From SZAS-79 sp038329645 (GTDB taxonomy: Bacteria > Pseudomonadota > Gammaproteobacteria > Burkholderiales > SG8-39): 33,796 nucleotides of DNA. Numbering within the stretch: the stretch's first letter is position 1; every line of letters starts with the position of its first letter. The translations under genes and the position numbers were made by a program. Positions 1-7,894 of the stretch are shown piece by piece. The DNA lies in NCBI GenBank assembly GCA_038329645.1, contig JBBQNG010000007.1:1-33796 (forward strand), written 5' to 3'. The notes under the pieces are model-generated. The model had not been told where the DNA came from, did not search any database, and worked only from the letters and a program-made list of their open reading frames with translations.

Positions 1-1110
1 TACATCAACGCGCTGGCCCGCCGATTCCGCCGCGAGCGCATCGACGGGATCGTCAGCAACAACGAGCAGTTCGGCGCGGTGATCGCCGCGGTGCTGGCCG
101 AGAAGCTCGGCCTGCCCGGCAACGACCCAAGAGCGGTCATCACCGCACAGCACAAGTTTTATGCGCGCACCCATTACGCCCGCATTGCCCCCGAAGCGAC
201 CCCGCGCTTCGCGGCTTTCCCGTATGCGATCAAGGCGCGCGACGAGCTGCCGTTCGACCTCCCCTGTTTCGTGAAGCCCGTGAAGGCGACCTACTCGGTG
301 TTGGCGCGGCGCGTGGACAGTTTCGAGGAGCTCAGGCGCCACCTGTCGTTCTGGCCGTTCGAGAAATTCATCATCAAGCGCCTTGTCAAACCCTTCAACG
401 ACCTCATGTCCTGGTACACCGACTGCCGCGTCGACACGCACCACATGATCGCCGAGGAGCTGCTCGAAGGCGTTCAGCTCAACCTCGACGGGTACGTGCA
501 CGAAGGCCGCGCGACCACCCTCGGCATCATCGACGCCAACATGTACCCCGGCACGCAGGCGTTTGCGAGCTTCGAATATCCTTCCCGCGTGCCCCCCGAG
601 GTGCAGGAGCGCCTTGCGCTGCTCGCCGAGCGCTTCGTCGCCGGGATCGGCTACCGCCACGGCTTCTTCAACGCCGAGTTCATCTGGAATCCCGAGTCGG
701 GCCGCATCCACCTGATCGAGATCAACCCGCGCATGGCTTCCCAACTGGCCTACCTGTACGAGTGCGTCGACGGGATCAACCTGTACCGCCTCAACCTCGA
801 GCTCGCAGTCGGCGAAACGCCTCGCCTGGAGCGCGAGGCGCCGCGCTTCGGCCATGCGGCAAGCTTCGCGATGCGCAAGTTCGACGGCAAACCGCTGGCC
901 GCGGAACCCACCCGCGAAGCCCTGTCGCAGGTCTCCAGCCGGTTTCCGGACGCCCGGCTGATGCTTTACCTCAAGCACGGCGCGGCGCTGGCCAGAGAAA
1001 TGAAATGGCTGGGCAGCTACCGCTATGCGGTGGTCAACATGGGCGGGGCCGACCCGGCCGACCTGCACCGCCGCTACGCGGACATGCGCTCGCAACTCTT
1101 CAGGGAGTAG
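1..1110 (+). CDS. ATP-grasp domain protein, 5' end outside the window
   Basis: The frame is open from base 1, so the true start lies upstream; the first in-frame candidate start inside the window (GTG at 79) is internal to the fold. ATP-grasp enzymes join a carboxylate to an amine, thiol or other nucleophile using ATP. Visible are a lysine-containing nucleotide-binding strand (FVKPVKATYS, near base 270), the acidic FNAEFIW strand near 667-687, and the metal-binding strand LIEINPRMAS near 712-741, all typical of the carbamoyl-phosphate-synthase-like ATP-grasp group. The substrate cannot be told from sequence; D-Ala-D-Ala-ligase-like, amino-acid-ligase-like or biotin-carboxylase-like roles are all possible, and no partner subunit is visible. 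The last 11 bases overlap the convergent C13 peptidase gene. Family is sure, role is not. Confidence 0.88.
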   Translation, partial: YINALARRFRRERIDGIVSNNEQFGAVIAAVLAEKLGLPGNDPRAVITAQHKFYARTHYARIAPEATPRFAAFPYAIKARDELPFDLPCFVKPVKATYSVLARRVDSFEELRRHLSFWPFEKFIIKRLVKPFNDLMSWYTDCRVDTHHMIAEELLEGVQLNLDGYVHEGRATTLGIIDANMYPGTQAFASFEYPSRVPPEVQERLALLAERFVAGIGYRHGFFNAEFIWNPESGRIHLIEINPRMASQLAYLYECVDGINLYRLNLELAVGETPRLEREAPRFGHAASFAMRKFDGKPLAAEPTREALSQVSSRFPDARLMLYLKHGAALAREMKWLGSYRYAVVNMGGADPADLHRRYADMRSQLFRE

Positions 1111-2428
1111 CCGCGAGCTCCCCGAGCTTTGCCGCAATGGCGCGCCCGACGAACATCTGCGGCTCGGAAGGCGGCGAAAGCTTCTCGGCGGCTTCGCGCC
1201 GCGCCACCGCTTGCACCGCTATAGGGAACGCGCCGATAAACGACTTCGCCTGCGCCAAAGCCTGGTTGAAATAGGCTTCGCCGAAATAGGTCCAGTCGTT
1301 GCCGCTCGCGCAACCGAAGGATTGCCGGTTGGCAGCAGCCGCCGTGACGATCAGCGTGTTGTCGTCCTTCAGCGGCTCGATGAAGCCGCCCGAATAGCAG
1401 GCCGAGATCACCAGCACGCGCCACTTGATGCCCGCGTCGTTCAGTGCGCGTGCGAGCACGGTCGGGTTGACGGGTGCGAGGTTGAGCGGCGGCGCGCTCG
1501 CGGACAGCCCGAAACCTTCGTCACCGTGAGCCGTGACGTAGAGCAGAAGCACGTCCTCGTCGGCGTTCATGCGCGTGGCGATATGGGCAAGCGTCCTGCG
1601 CAGGCTGGTGGCGGTGGCTATCGGATAATCGGACGCCGTTGAAGGATTGCTGACCAGCGCGATCGAGCGGCGCGAGGCGTCGAACATGCGGTCCACGATA
1701 GCCTTTACCGAGCGCATTTCGCGCATGAAAACGTCCTGGCTGCCGTCAGGTGCAAATCCGGTGAAATAAAGCTCCGTGACGCCCGTCTTCCCGGCCTCGA
1801 TCGCGGCAAGCTGGCGCTCGAGCAATTCGCCCTGGGCGTAGAAAGCCGCCTCGCTTGCGAGCGCGGGCGCGCCGGCCTGCTCGGGCTCGGTTACCCACAA
1901 TTCGGCGCGCGGCATGACGAATACCGAAACACACATGAGCAAGGTGATCACGCCGGCAGCCGGGCCGACCTGCCGCCATGGGATCCCGGTGCAGATCACC
2001 ACTGCCCTCAGCGCAATGATCCATCCCCAGGCTACAAAAGCCAGCCAGCCGAGGAATTGCGCGCGCGGGTCCGTCTGGGTACCCAGCAACGCTATGCCGG
2101 CCAGCTCGAATGCGAGGTCGCTTGAGGACAGCGCCACGGCGAGCAGGACCGCGAGATTGCTGTTGCCGCGCAGCCGTGCGATGGCGAGGCAGGCCAGCAG
2201 CAGAAGCGGAATCTGCCCGAGGTACGCGGCAAGGGCCGCGGAGTTGAAGACGCCGCCGCTCGCCTGCAGCGTGCTCGCGAAGACCCAGGCAAGGAAGTTG
2301 AACGCGGCCAGAAGCGCGAACTGCCCGGGCGAAGCGCGGAACTGGAGCCAGCGTACGGGAAGGAACAGCGCCAGGCGCGTACCCGCCGAGATGTTCTGCA
2401 TCAGGCCCTGGAGGAACCGCTCGCGCAT
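1100..2428 (-). CDS. Membrane-anchored C13-family (legumain-like) cysteine peptidase
   Basis: A 442-residue protein with about five hydrophobic segments in the first 175 residues (roughly 36-55, 67-86, 92-113, 125-147, 155-172), followed by a soluble caspase-fold domain. The catalytic pair of clan CD is visible: His301 in the YVTAHG motif and Cys344 in ISACYSGG, spaced as in the C13 (legumain/GPI-transamidase) family. The inner membrane should anchor it with the peptidase domain on one side; which side is not decided here. The start codon abuts the cca stop (no spacing), so it is the last gene of a five-gene reverse-strand run. Bacterial C13 proteins of this type occur beside cca in betaproteobacteria, but their substrate is unknown. 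Its 3' end overlaps the convergent ATP-grasp gene by 11 bases. Confidence 0.88.
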   Translation of the reverse strand: MRERFLQGLMQNISAGTRLALFLPVRWLQFRASPGQFALLAAFNFLAWVFASTLQASGGVFNSAALAAYLGQIPLLLLACLAIARLRGNSNLAVLLAVALSSSDLAFELAGIALLGTQTDPRAQFLGWLAFVAWGWIIALRAVVICTGIPWRQVGPAAGVITLLMCVSVFVMPRAELWVTEPEQAGAPALASEAAFYAQGELLERQLAAIEAGKTGVTELYFTGFAPDGSQDVFMREMRSVKAIVDRMFDASRRSIALVSNPSTASDYPIATATSLRRTLAHIATRMNADEDVLLLYVTAHGDEGFGLSASAPPLNLAPVNPTVLARALNDAGIKWRVLVISACYSGGFIEPLKDDNTLIVTAAAANRQSFGCASGNDWTYFGEAYFNQALAQAKSFIGAFPIAVQAVARREAAEKLSPPSEPQMFVGRAIAAKLGELAATP

Positions 2429-3541
2429 CTAGGTACCGATCGCCTCCCGGATGGCGTCGAGCCGCGCCTGGTCTATCTCTGCCGCAATTGCCGCAGGAAA
2501 AGCTGCGCCGGCTGCAATGGCGCCCGCGTCGATGGCCGCCGCCGTGCCAAGCGCGCGCCGCGCGCGCCCGGCGCCCATTGCCGTTGCAGGCTCGGCAAGC
2601 CACGCGGCAAGCAGCAGTTCTTCGAACCTTTCCTTGCGCCGGAAAGCGTCCGCGCGCTTTAGCAGCGAGAGTAATTCCGAAGAATCCGCGTGGGCCGCTG
2701 CCGCGATGGATTTCCTGCAGCGACAGACCAGGATCGCAAGCTCGCGCTCTTCCATGGGCGCCCGCAGGCGCTTGCCCAGCGCGGCAAAATCGGCCTCGCA
2801 ATCGGGGCCCGCAAACCAGGCGAGCATCGCAAAACGCACCGGCAGCGGGGCGGCCTGCGCGCCGGCACGCGCCAGCGCGGCCATGACCGGATCGTGCGAA
2901 TCGCCCGCGAAGAGCGCATGAAGCTCAGGCGCGAGGCGCGCCAGCGCACCGCATTCCTCGAGGACATGGAACAGCTCCCCGGGATGCGGCTCAAGCAAGC
3001 CGCGCGCGAATTCCTGCCACACCCGCTCGGCCACCAGGAAATCGGCTTCGCCGTCGTTCACCATGCGGCGCATGAGGGCCATGGTCTCGTCGGCCACGCG
3101 GAACTGGAACCGCGCCGCGAACCTTGCCACGCGCAGGATGCGCACCGGATCCTCGCCAAAAGCTTCGCCCACGTGGCGCAGCAGGCCGGCGCGCAGGTCG
3201 AGTTCGCCGCCGAAAGGGTCGATGAGGCCGCCATCGGGCGCGCGCGCCATCGCGTTGATCGTGAGGTCGCGCCTGGCGAGATCGTCCTCCAGGGTCACGT
3301 CGGGCGCACTGTAGACGGTAAAGCCCTTGTACCCGCGCCCGCTCTTGCGCTCGGTGCGTGCAAGCGCGTATTCCTCGTGCGTGCCGGGATGCAGGAATAC
3401 CGGGAAATCCTTGCCCACCGGCCGGTAGCCCAGCGCGGTCATCTCCTCGGGCGTGGCGCCGACGACCACCCAGTCGCGGTCGACCACGGGCAGGCCGAGC
3501 AATTCATCGCGTACCGCACCGCCGACGACATAGGCCTGCAT
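2429..3541 (-). CDS. cca: tRNA CCA-adding nucleotidyltransferase
   Basis: Adds or repairs the 3' CCA of tRNAs from CTP and ATP without a template. Class II signature elements are present: flexible loop GGAVRD (7-12), the metal-binding Asp pair D21/D23 in VVDRDW, RRDLTINAMA at 90-99, and the helical RILRVARFAARF at 134-145. At 370 residues it is shorter than the roughly 410-residue E. coli enzyme, and I see no clear HD-motif pair in the C-terminal third, so the phosphohydrolase activities of the E. coli protein are probably absent. It follows the GST gene by 9 bases and its stop abuts the C13 peptidase start. Confidence 0.95.
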   Translation of the reverse strand: MQAYVVGGAVRDELLGLPVVDRDWVVVGATPEEMTALGYRPVGKDFPVFLHPGTHEEYALARTERKSGRGYKGFTVYSAPDVTLEDDLARRDLTINAMARAPDGGLIDPFGGELDLRAGLLRHVGEAFGEDPVRILRVARFAARFQFRVADETMALMRRMVNDGEADFLVAERVWQEFARGLLEPHPGELFHVLEECGALARLAPELHALFAGDSHDPVMAALARAGAQAAPLPVRFAMLAWFAGPDCEADFAALGKRLRAPMEERELAILVCRCRKSIAAAAHADSSELLSLLKRADAFRRKERFEELLLAAWLAEPATAMGAGRARRALGTAAAIDAGAIAAGAAFPAAIAAEIDQARLDAIREAIGT

Positions 3542-3550
3542 CTGCGGCGG

Positions 3551-4195
3551 TCAGCCGTACATCTCGAACTGCGGCAGCGATTCCTTCTCGGTTGCGGCAG
3601 CAGCCATCCACTCCTGCAGCACGGGGAGCGCGAGGACAGCGTCGGCATAGGCGCGGCATCCGGGCGGAAGCTCGACCTCGTAGGTGCGGAACCGCAGGAC
3701 GACCGGGGCATACATCGCGTCGGCGATCGAAAAGGGGCCGAAGAGGAAGGGACCCTGCGCGCCGAATCTCGCACGGCAGTCCGACCACATGGCTGTGATG
3801 CGCGCAATCTCGGCAAGCACCTCGGGCGTGCGGCCCTTGCCGGAATGGCGCTTGCGGATGTTCATGCTCATGTGGGTGCGCAGTTGCGGGAAACCCGAGT
3901 GCATCTCGGCCGAAATCGAGCGCGCCACGGCCCGTGCAGCGGGATCGCGTGGCCACAGGCCTGCATGTTTCTCCGCGAGGTACTCGCAGATCGCGAGCGA
4001 GTCCCAGACGCGCAGGTCGCCATCGACGAGGCACGGCACCTTGCCGGCCGGCGAAAACGCGAGGATTTTCTCCTTCGAGCCCGGCCCATAGAGCGGGATG
4101 CGTTCCTCCGCGAACGCAATACCCGCGACTTTCATCGCGAGCCACGGCCGCAGCGACCACGACGAGTAATTCTTGTTCCCAATGATCAGTCGCAA
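3551..4195 (-). CDS. Glutathione S-transferase family protein
   Basis: A 214-residue two-domain GST. The N-terminal thioredoxin-like domain begins with an NYSSWSLRPW segment (9-18) carrying the candidate activating serine, and holds the cis-proline strand KVPCLVDGD near 52-60 followed by DSLAICEYLA, the glutathione gamma-glutamyl-binding segment. The rest is the all-helical domain. Cytosolic; it would conjugate glutathione to an electrophile or act as an isomerase or peroxidase, and the substrate is unknown. The NYSSWSLR opening resembles the YfcF-like bacterial subgroup. It starts 3 bases after the upstream epimerase-like gene, hence is co-transcribed. Confidence 0.93.
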   Translation of the reverse strand: MRLIIGNKNYSSWSLRPWLAMKVAGIAFAEERIPLYGPGSKEKILAFSPAGKVPCLVDGDLRVWDSLAICEYLAEKHAGLWPRDPAARAVARSISAEMHSGFPQLRTHMSMNIRKRHSGKGRTPEVLAEIARITAMWSDCRARFGAQGPFLFGPFSIADAMYAPVVLRFRTYEVELPPGCRAYADAVLALPVLQEWMAAAATEKESLPQFEMYG

Positions 4196-4198
4196 TTG

Positions 4199-5170
4199 CT
4201 ACCTGTTCGCTTTGTGGCGCAGATCCGCCAGGCGCTCGCGCGGCGCCGCGTGCCCCATGTACAGGGGCACGACGGCTTCGAGTGCGCTCGGGACGATGCC
4301 GAAGGGCAGCGCGGCATCGCAAACGCTCGGTACGCGCATCGACAAGAGGTTGTCCCGCGTCAGCAGGCGGCCAGGCAGTTTTTCAAATATCGACGCCTGC
4401 AGCCGCGAAAGGGTATCGCCCAGGCCGACCACCAACCGGTGATAGCCCCGCAACCGGCAAACATACTCGACCAGTTCGAGCAGGGAATACTCGCGCGGCC
4501 CGCACAGGTCATAGCGCCTGCGAATCGCGTCGCGCTCGTTCAGGGAGCGCCGGAACACCTCGGCCACGTCGCCCACATACACAGGCTGGAAGTGTGCTTG
4601 TGGACAAGCCACCGCGAGCACGGGCGCGACTGCGGCGAGCCATGCGAAGGTATTGAGAAAGCGGTCTTCGGGACCGAAGATCACCGAAGGGCGGACGACG
4701 GTGACCGCGAGGTCTTCGGCGGCAAGCACGATTTCCTCGCCAGCCCCCTTGGAGCGCAGGTACTCGCTGGGTGCATCGCGCGACGCGCCCAGCGCGCTCA
4801 TGTGCAGAATGCGTTTCACAGCGGACGCGCGGCAGGCGGAGACCACATGCTGCGCGAGTTCGACGTGCGACTCAAAGAAATCCTGGCCGAACCGTTTGCC
4901 GCCTTCGCTCGACGCACCCGCCGGGCGGCTGTGGAGCACGCCCGCAAGGTTGATCACCGCATCGCAGTCCGCCGCCAGCCTTTCGAGCACGCCGGGCGCG
5001 TTGACGTCGGCTTCGACCACACTCACCGTCGGCAGGAGGATCAGGTGCTTGGCGCGCTCGCGCCTGCGCGTCGGCACCGTCACACGGATGCCGTGCGCGG
5101 CAAGGCGGTTGACGACGTGCCGGCCGACGAAGCCGGCGCCGCCGACGACGAGGACGCTTGAGAAATTCAT
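4199..5170 (-). CDS. NDUFA9-like NAD(P)-binding protein (atypical extended SDR)
   Basis: A 323-residue Rossmann protein. The dinucleotide-binding glycine motif GGAGFVG lies at 10-16, and a SEYLRSK segment supplies the Tyr137/Lys141 pair of extended SDRs. The overall pattern (VINLAGVLHSRP, RILHMSALGAS, FGPEDRFLN, FQPVYVGDVAEVF) matches the bacterial relatives of the mitochondrial complex I subunit NDUFA9, often annotated NAD-dependent epimerase/dehydratase. No sugar-nucleotide substrate is evident and no complex I genes are nearby, so the function is open; a role in quinone or lipid metabolism is only a guess. It sits 7 bases downstream of slt. Confidence 0.88.
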   Translation of the reverse strand: MNFSSVLVVGGAGFVGRHVVNRLAAHGIRVTVPTRRRERAKHLILLPTVSVVEADVNAPGVLERLAADCDAVINLAGVLHSRPAGASSEGGKRFGQDFFESHVELAQHVVSACRASAVKRILHMSALGASRDAPSEYLRSKGAGEEIVLAAEDLAVTVVRPSVIFGPEDRFLNTFAWLAAVAPVLAVACPQAHFQPVYVGDVAEVFRRSLNERDAIRRRYDLCGPREYSLLELVEYVCRLRGYHRLVVGLGDTLSRLQASIFEKLPGRLLTRDNLLSMRVPSVCDAALPFGIVPSALEAVVPLYMGHAAPRERLADLRHKANR

Positions 5171-5177
5171 GCCGAAA

Positions 5178-7130
5178 TTATGGCAGGTCTTCGTTGAACT
5201 TGTCGCTGACCGCCTTGGCCCGGATGACGCCCATGCGGCTCTTGAGCGAAGCCGTCCGGCCGTCGAGGAGCATCGCGTACCAGACCGTGTTCGCCATCAC
5301 CTTCTTGACGTAGTCGCGCGTCTCGCTGAACGGGATGCTCTCGGCATAGATGGCGCCTTCGAGCGGCCGCACGTCCCGCCAGCGCCGCGCCCGCCCGGGT
5401 CCGGCGTTGTACGCCGCCGAGGCCATCACTGGATGGCCGAGGTCGTCGTTTACCAGCTTGAGGTAACGCGCGCCGAGGGTCACGTTGGTGTCCACGTCGA
5501 TGACCCGGTTCGGGTTGATCTGCAGGCCGATCTTCTGGGCCACCCACTTCGCCGTCGCCGGCATCAGTTGCATGAGGCCCTGCGCGCCCGCGGAGGATTT
5601 CGCGCTGGCAATGAAGCGGCTCTCCTGGCGGGTCAGTCCGTACAGCCATGCTTCCTCGATGGCGAACGACTGAGACTGTGCGCGGAAGGTGTCGCGGAAC
5701 GGGCTGAGGTAGCGCACCTTGAAATCATGTACGCCCGTCGTGCGTTCGGCGGTGTTGATCGCGCGATCGTAAAGCTCCAGGCGCCGGGCCAGCTCCGCGG
5801 CGGCGAGCAGCTGAGTGTCATCCATGTCGCGGATTGAGAACGACCACTCGCGCACGGCCTCCGACCTCAGGTTCAGGCGGAACAGCTCGAGCGCGCGCGC
5901 GATGCCGGCGGTGGTTTTCGCCCGCGCGATCTGCGCTTCGGTTACCTGCGGCGAAGGCGGCGGCAGCTGCACGGCCTGGCCCAGCTCTTCGCTTGCCAGC
6001 ATGCCGTAGAAATGAGGCTGCCCCGAGATGCGCAGGTAGTAGGCGCGCGCGCCGTCCGCCTTGCCCTGCGCGGTGAGGCTGCGAGCGTACCAGTAGTCCC
6101 AGGCCGGATCCGCATGGGCAGCGACCGACATCGAGTCGATCGCGCGGGCGACAGTGGCCCAGTCGCCAGCACGCAGGGCCGAGCGTACCCTCCAGGCAAG
6201 GTGGTCGTCGGAAAGCTCGCTGTCGCCGCCCCGGGTGTACCACTCCGCGGCCTCCGGGATCAGGCGTTTTGCGCCTTCGTACGCAACGCGTCCCCACAGG
6301 TAGGCCCGGTCGGCCGGCGGAAGTTTCTGCCCGAGGGCCGAATTGAGGTACTCCGTGGCAAGGCGCGGGTCGCTCCTCGCGAGCCGAACGATGGCGAACA
6401 GGACCATCTCTCGCGCGGGTTGGGCGGCGAGGTTTTCGGGCGGGCGGGCAAGGAGCTTGGCCGGTTCGGTGGCCGCGACGGTCAGCAATTTCTCGTCCGG
6501 CCGCTCCGTGGCGGGCAGGTAGGCCATCGTGCGGCGCGCCGCCGTCATCTGGCCCGCTTCGAGAAGCAGGCGGATCCGCTGCCACACCTGCTTGACCGTC
6601 AGTTGCCCGCGCGCAATCGATTCGTTGACGAGCATGGCGCACCCTTCCGGAAGCTCGCGGGGCTCCAGCCAGTACTGGCTCGACTCGCTGAGGGCGCTGT
6701 CGTCCTTGCGCGCGAGACGCGAGGCCAGCGCATAGCATCGGATGTCGGCGTCGTCGACCACCAGCGGCGCAAGGTCGAGGTCGAAGGTCTGCCATTCACG
6801 CCGCTTGCCCAGCTCCTTGAGCCAGCCCGAGCGCAGGCGATCGGCCAGGTAGCTGCCGGGATATTTCGCAAGGTAAGCGCGTACTTCTGTCGATGGCATT
6901 TCTTCGAGGCGCAGCTGGAGTTGCCAGAAATCGACGTACGACTGGAGCGAATAGCCTTCGAGCATCGCCGCGTAACGCGCAAGCCGATTGGGGTCGCCCG
7001 CGCGGAACGCGGCCTGCGCGCCGAGGAACGCGTCGTCAGCGCGCTGGCCTGAGGTCACGGCCCACGCCGGCCCGCAAGCGGCGAGCAGCGCGAGGCTTGC
7101 TGCTATAGTGCAAAAATGCTTCCTAATCAT
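5178..7130 (-). CDS. slt: Soluble lytic murein transglycosylase (Slt70-like)
   Basis: Cleaves the MurNAc-GlcNAc bond of peptidoglycan with formation of 1,6-anhydro-MurNAc in the periplasm. I chose ATG 7130 rather than an upstream alternative because it opens directly with a signal peptide (MIRKHFC then a hydrophobic stretch ending LLAACGPAWA). The LAAC sequence could be a lipobox, making it a lipoprotein; cleavage after AWA is the alternative. The 650-residue length fits Slt70 (about 645). A long helical superhelix precedes the C-terminal catalytic domain with Glu503 in TRQESRF, then GLMQLMPATA, NVTLGARYL and AYNAGPGRARRW. First gene of the reverse run; divergent from fau with 44 bases between the starts. 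Confidence 0.95.
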   Translation of the reverse strand: MIRKHFCTIAASLALLAACGPAWAVTSGQRADDAFLGAQAAFRAGDPNRLARYAAMLEGYSLQSYVDFWQLQLRLEEMPSTEVRAYLAKYPGSYLADRLRSGWLKELGKRREWQTFDLDLAPLVVDDADIRCYALASRLARKDDSALSESSQYWLEPRELPEGCAMLVNESIARGQLTVKQVWQRIRLLLEAGQMTAARRTMAYLPATERPDEKLLTVAATEPAKLLARPPENLAAQPAREMVLFAIVRLARSDPRLATEYLNSALGQKLPPADRAYLWGRVAYEGAKRLIPEAAEWYTRGGDSELSDDHLAWRVRSALRAGDWATVARAIDSMSVAAHADPAWDYWYARSLTAQGKADGARAYYLRISGQPHFYGMLASEELGQAVQLPPPSPQVTEAQIARAKTTAGIARALELFRLNLRSEAVREWSFSIRDMDDTQLLAAAELARRLELYDRAINTAERTTGVHDFKVRYLSPFRDTFRAQSQSFAIEEAWLYGLTRQESRFIASAKSSAGAQGLMQLMPATAKWVAQKIGLQINPNRVIDVDTNVTLGARYLKLVNDDLGHPVMASAAYNAGPGRARRWRDVRPLEGAIYAESIPFSETRDYVKKVMANTVWYAMLLDGRTASLKSRMGVIRAKAVSDKFNEDLP

Positions 7131-7174
7131 AGGGAAAGAATCATACCGCGAGAGTTGCCCGGGGGTTCGCCCAA

Positions 7175-7894
7175 GTGAGCCCGGAAAGCCTGAAAGCGTG
7201 GCGCAAGTCCGAGCGCGAGCGGCTGCTGGCCGACCGGCTGGCACTGGACGCTGGGACCCTGAAAGAATTCCGGACCATGATCGACACCCATCTGGAGCGG
7301 GCGTTCCCTGGACTCGCCCGAGGAACGCTGGCGTTTTGCTGGCCGTTCAAGAACGAGTACGACCCGAGGTTCCTTGCCCACCAGATGCGCGAGCGCGGCG
7401 CGGCAACTGCATTGCCGGTTGTGGTTGCCCCGAGGCAGCCGCTCATCTTCCGCTTGTGGAAGCCGGGCGAGGAACTCGCCAAGGGCGTCTACGACATCCC
7501 GTATCCCGCCGCGGGCGACCCGGTCACACCCGATGCGGTACTTGTGCCGATGAACGGCTTCGATGCGGGCGGGTACCGTCTCGGATATGGCGGCGGATTC
7601 TTCGATCGCACGCTCGCGTCGATGCGCTCAGGGGGATCGAAGCGTCCGGTCGCCATCGGGGTGACGTACGAGATGGCGCGTATGCCGACCATCCATCCCC
7701 AGTCCTACGACATCCCGATGGATTACGTGGTCACCGAGCGCGGGGTGTACGAGCGGCTCGAGGGCAAGCTCGCCCTGCTTGAGGCAGGAGGCGCAGACCG
7801 TGCGGCACCGGGCTACAGCTCCCCGGCCTGCCTCGCCCACGAGATTGCGCCGGGGTACTTCGGCGAGACAGGCGAGCCCGCCGCGAAGGGCTAG
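7175..7894 (+). CDS. fau: 5-formyltetrahydrofolate cyclo-ligase
   Basis: Converts 5-formyl-THF to 5,10-methenyl-THF with ATP, recycling a stored folate. The GTG start gives the expected N-terminal helix (AWRKSERERLLADR). Hallmarks are the phosphate-binding GYRLGYGGGFFDRTL loop (near 131-145) and the VPMNGFD strand before it. At 239 residues it is about 40 longer than usual; the extra C-terminal tail carries YSSPACLAHEIAPGYFGE, which is not part of the catalytic fold. The gene ends in CTAG shared with the convergent ilvA stop. Confidence 0.95.
   Translation: MSPESLKAWRKSERERLLADRLALDAGTLKEFRTMIDTHLERAFPGLARGTLAFCWPFKNEYDPRFLAHQMRERGAATALPVVVAPRQPLIFRLWKPGEELAKGVYDIPYPAAGDPVTPDAVLVPMNGFDAGGYRLGYGGGFFDRTLASMRSGGSKRPVAIGVTYEMARMPTIHPQSYDIPMDYVVTERGVYERLEGKLALLEAGGADRAAPGYSSPACLAHEIAPGYFGETGEPAAKG

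Noticed and set aside
2690..5161. An 823-residue forward open frame opposite cca, GST and the NDUFA9-like gene
   Set aside because: It spans three real genes and their gaps on the other strand and has antisense-type Arg/His-rich composition without motifs.
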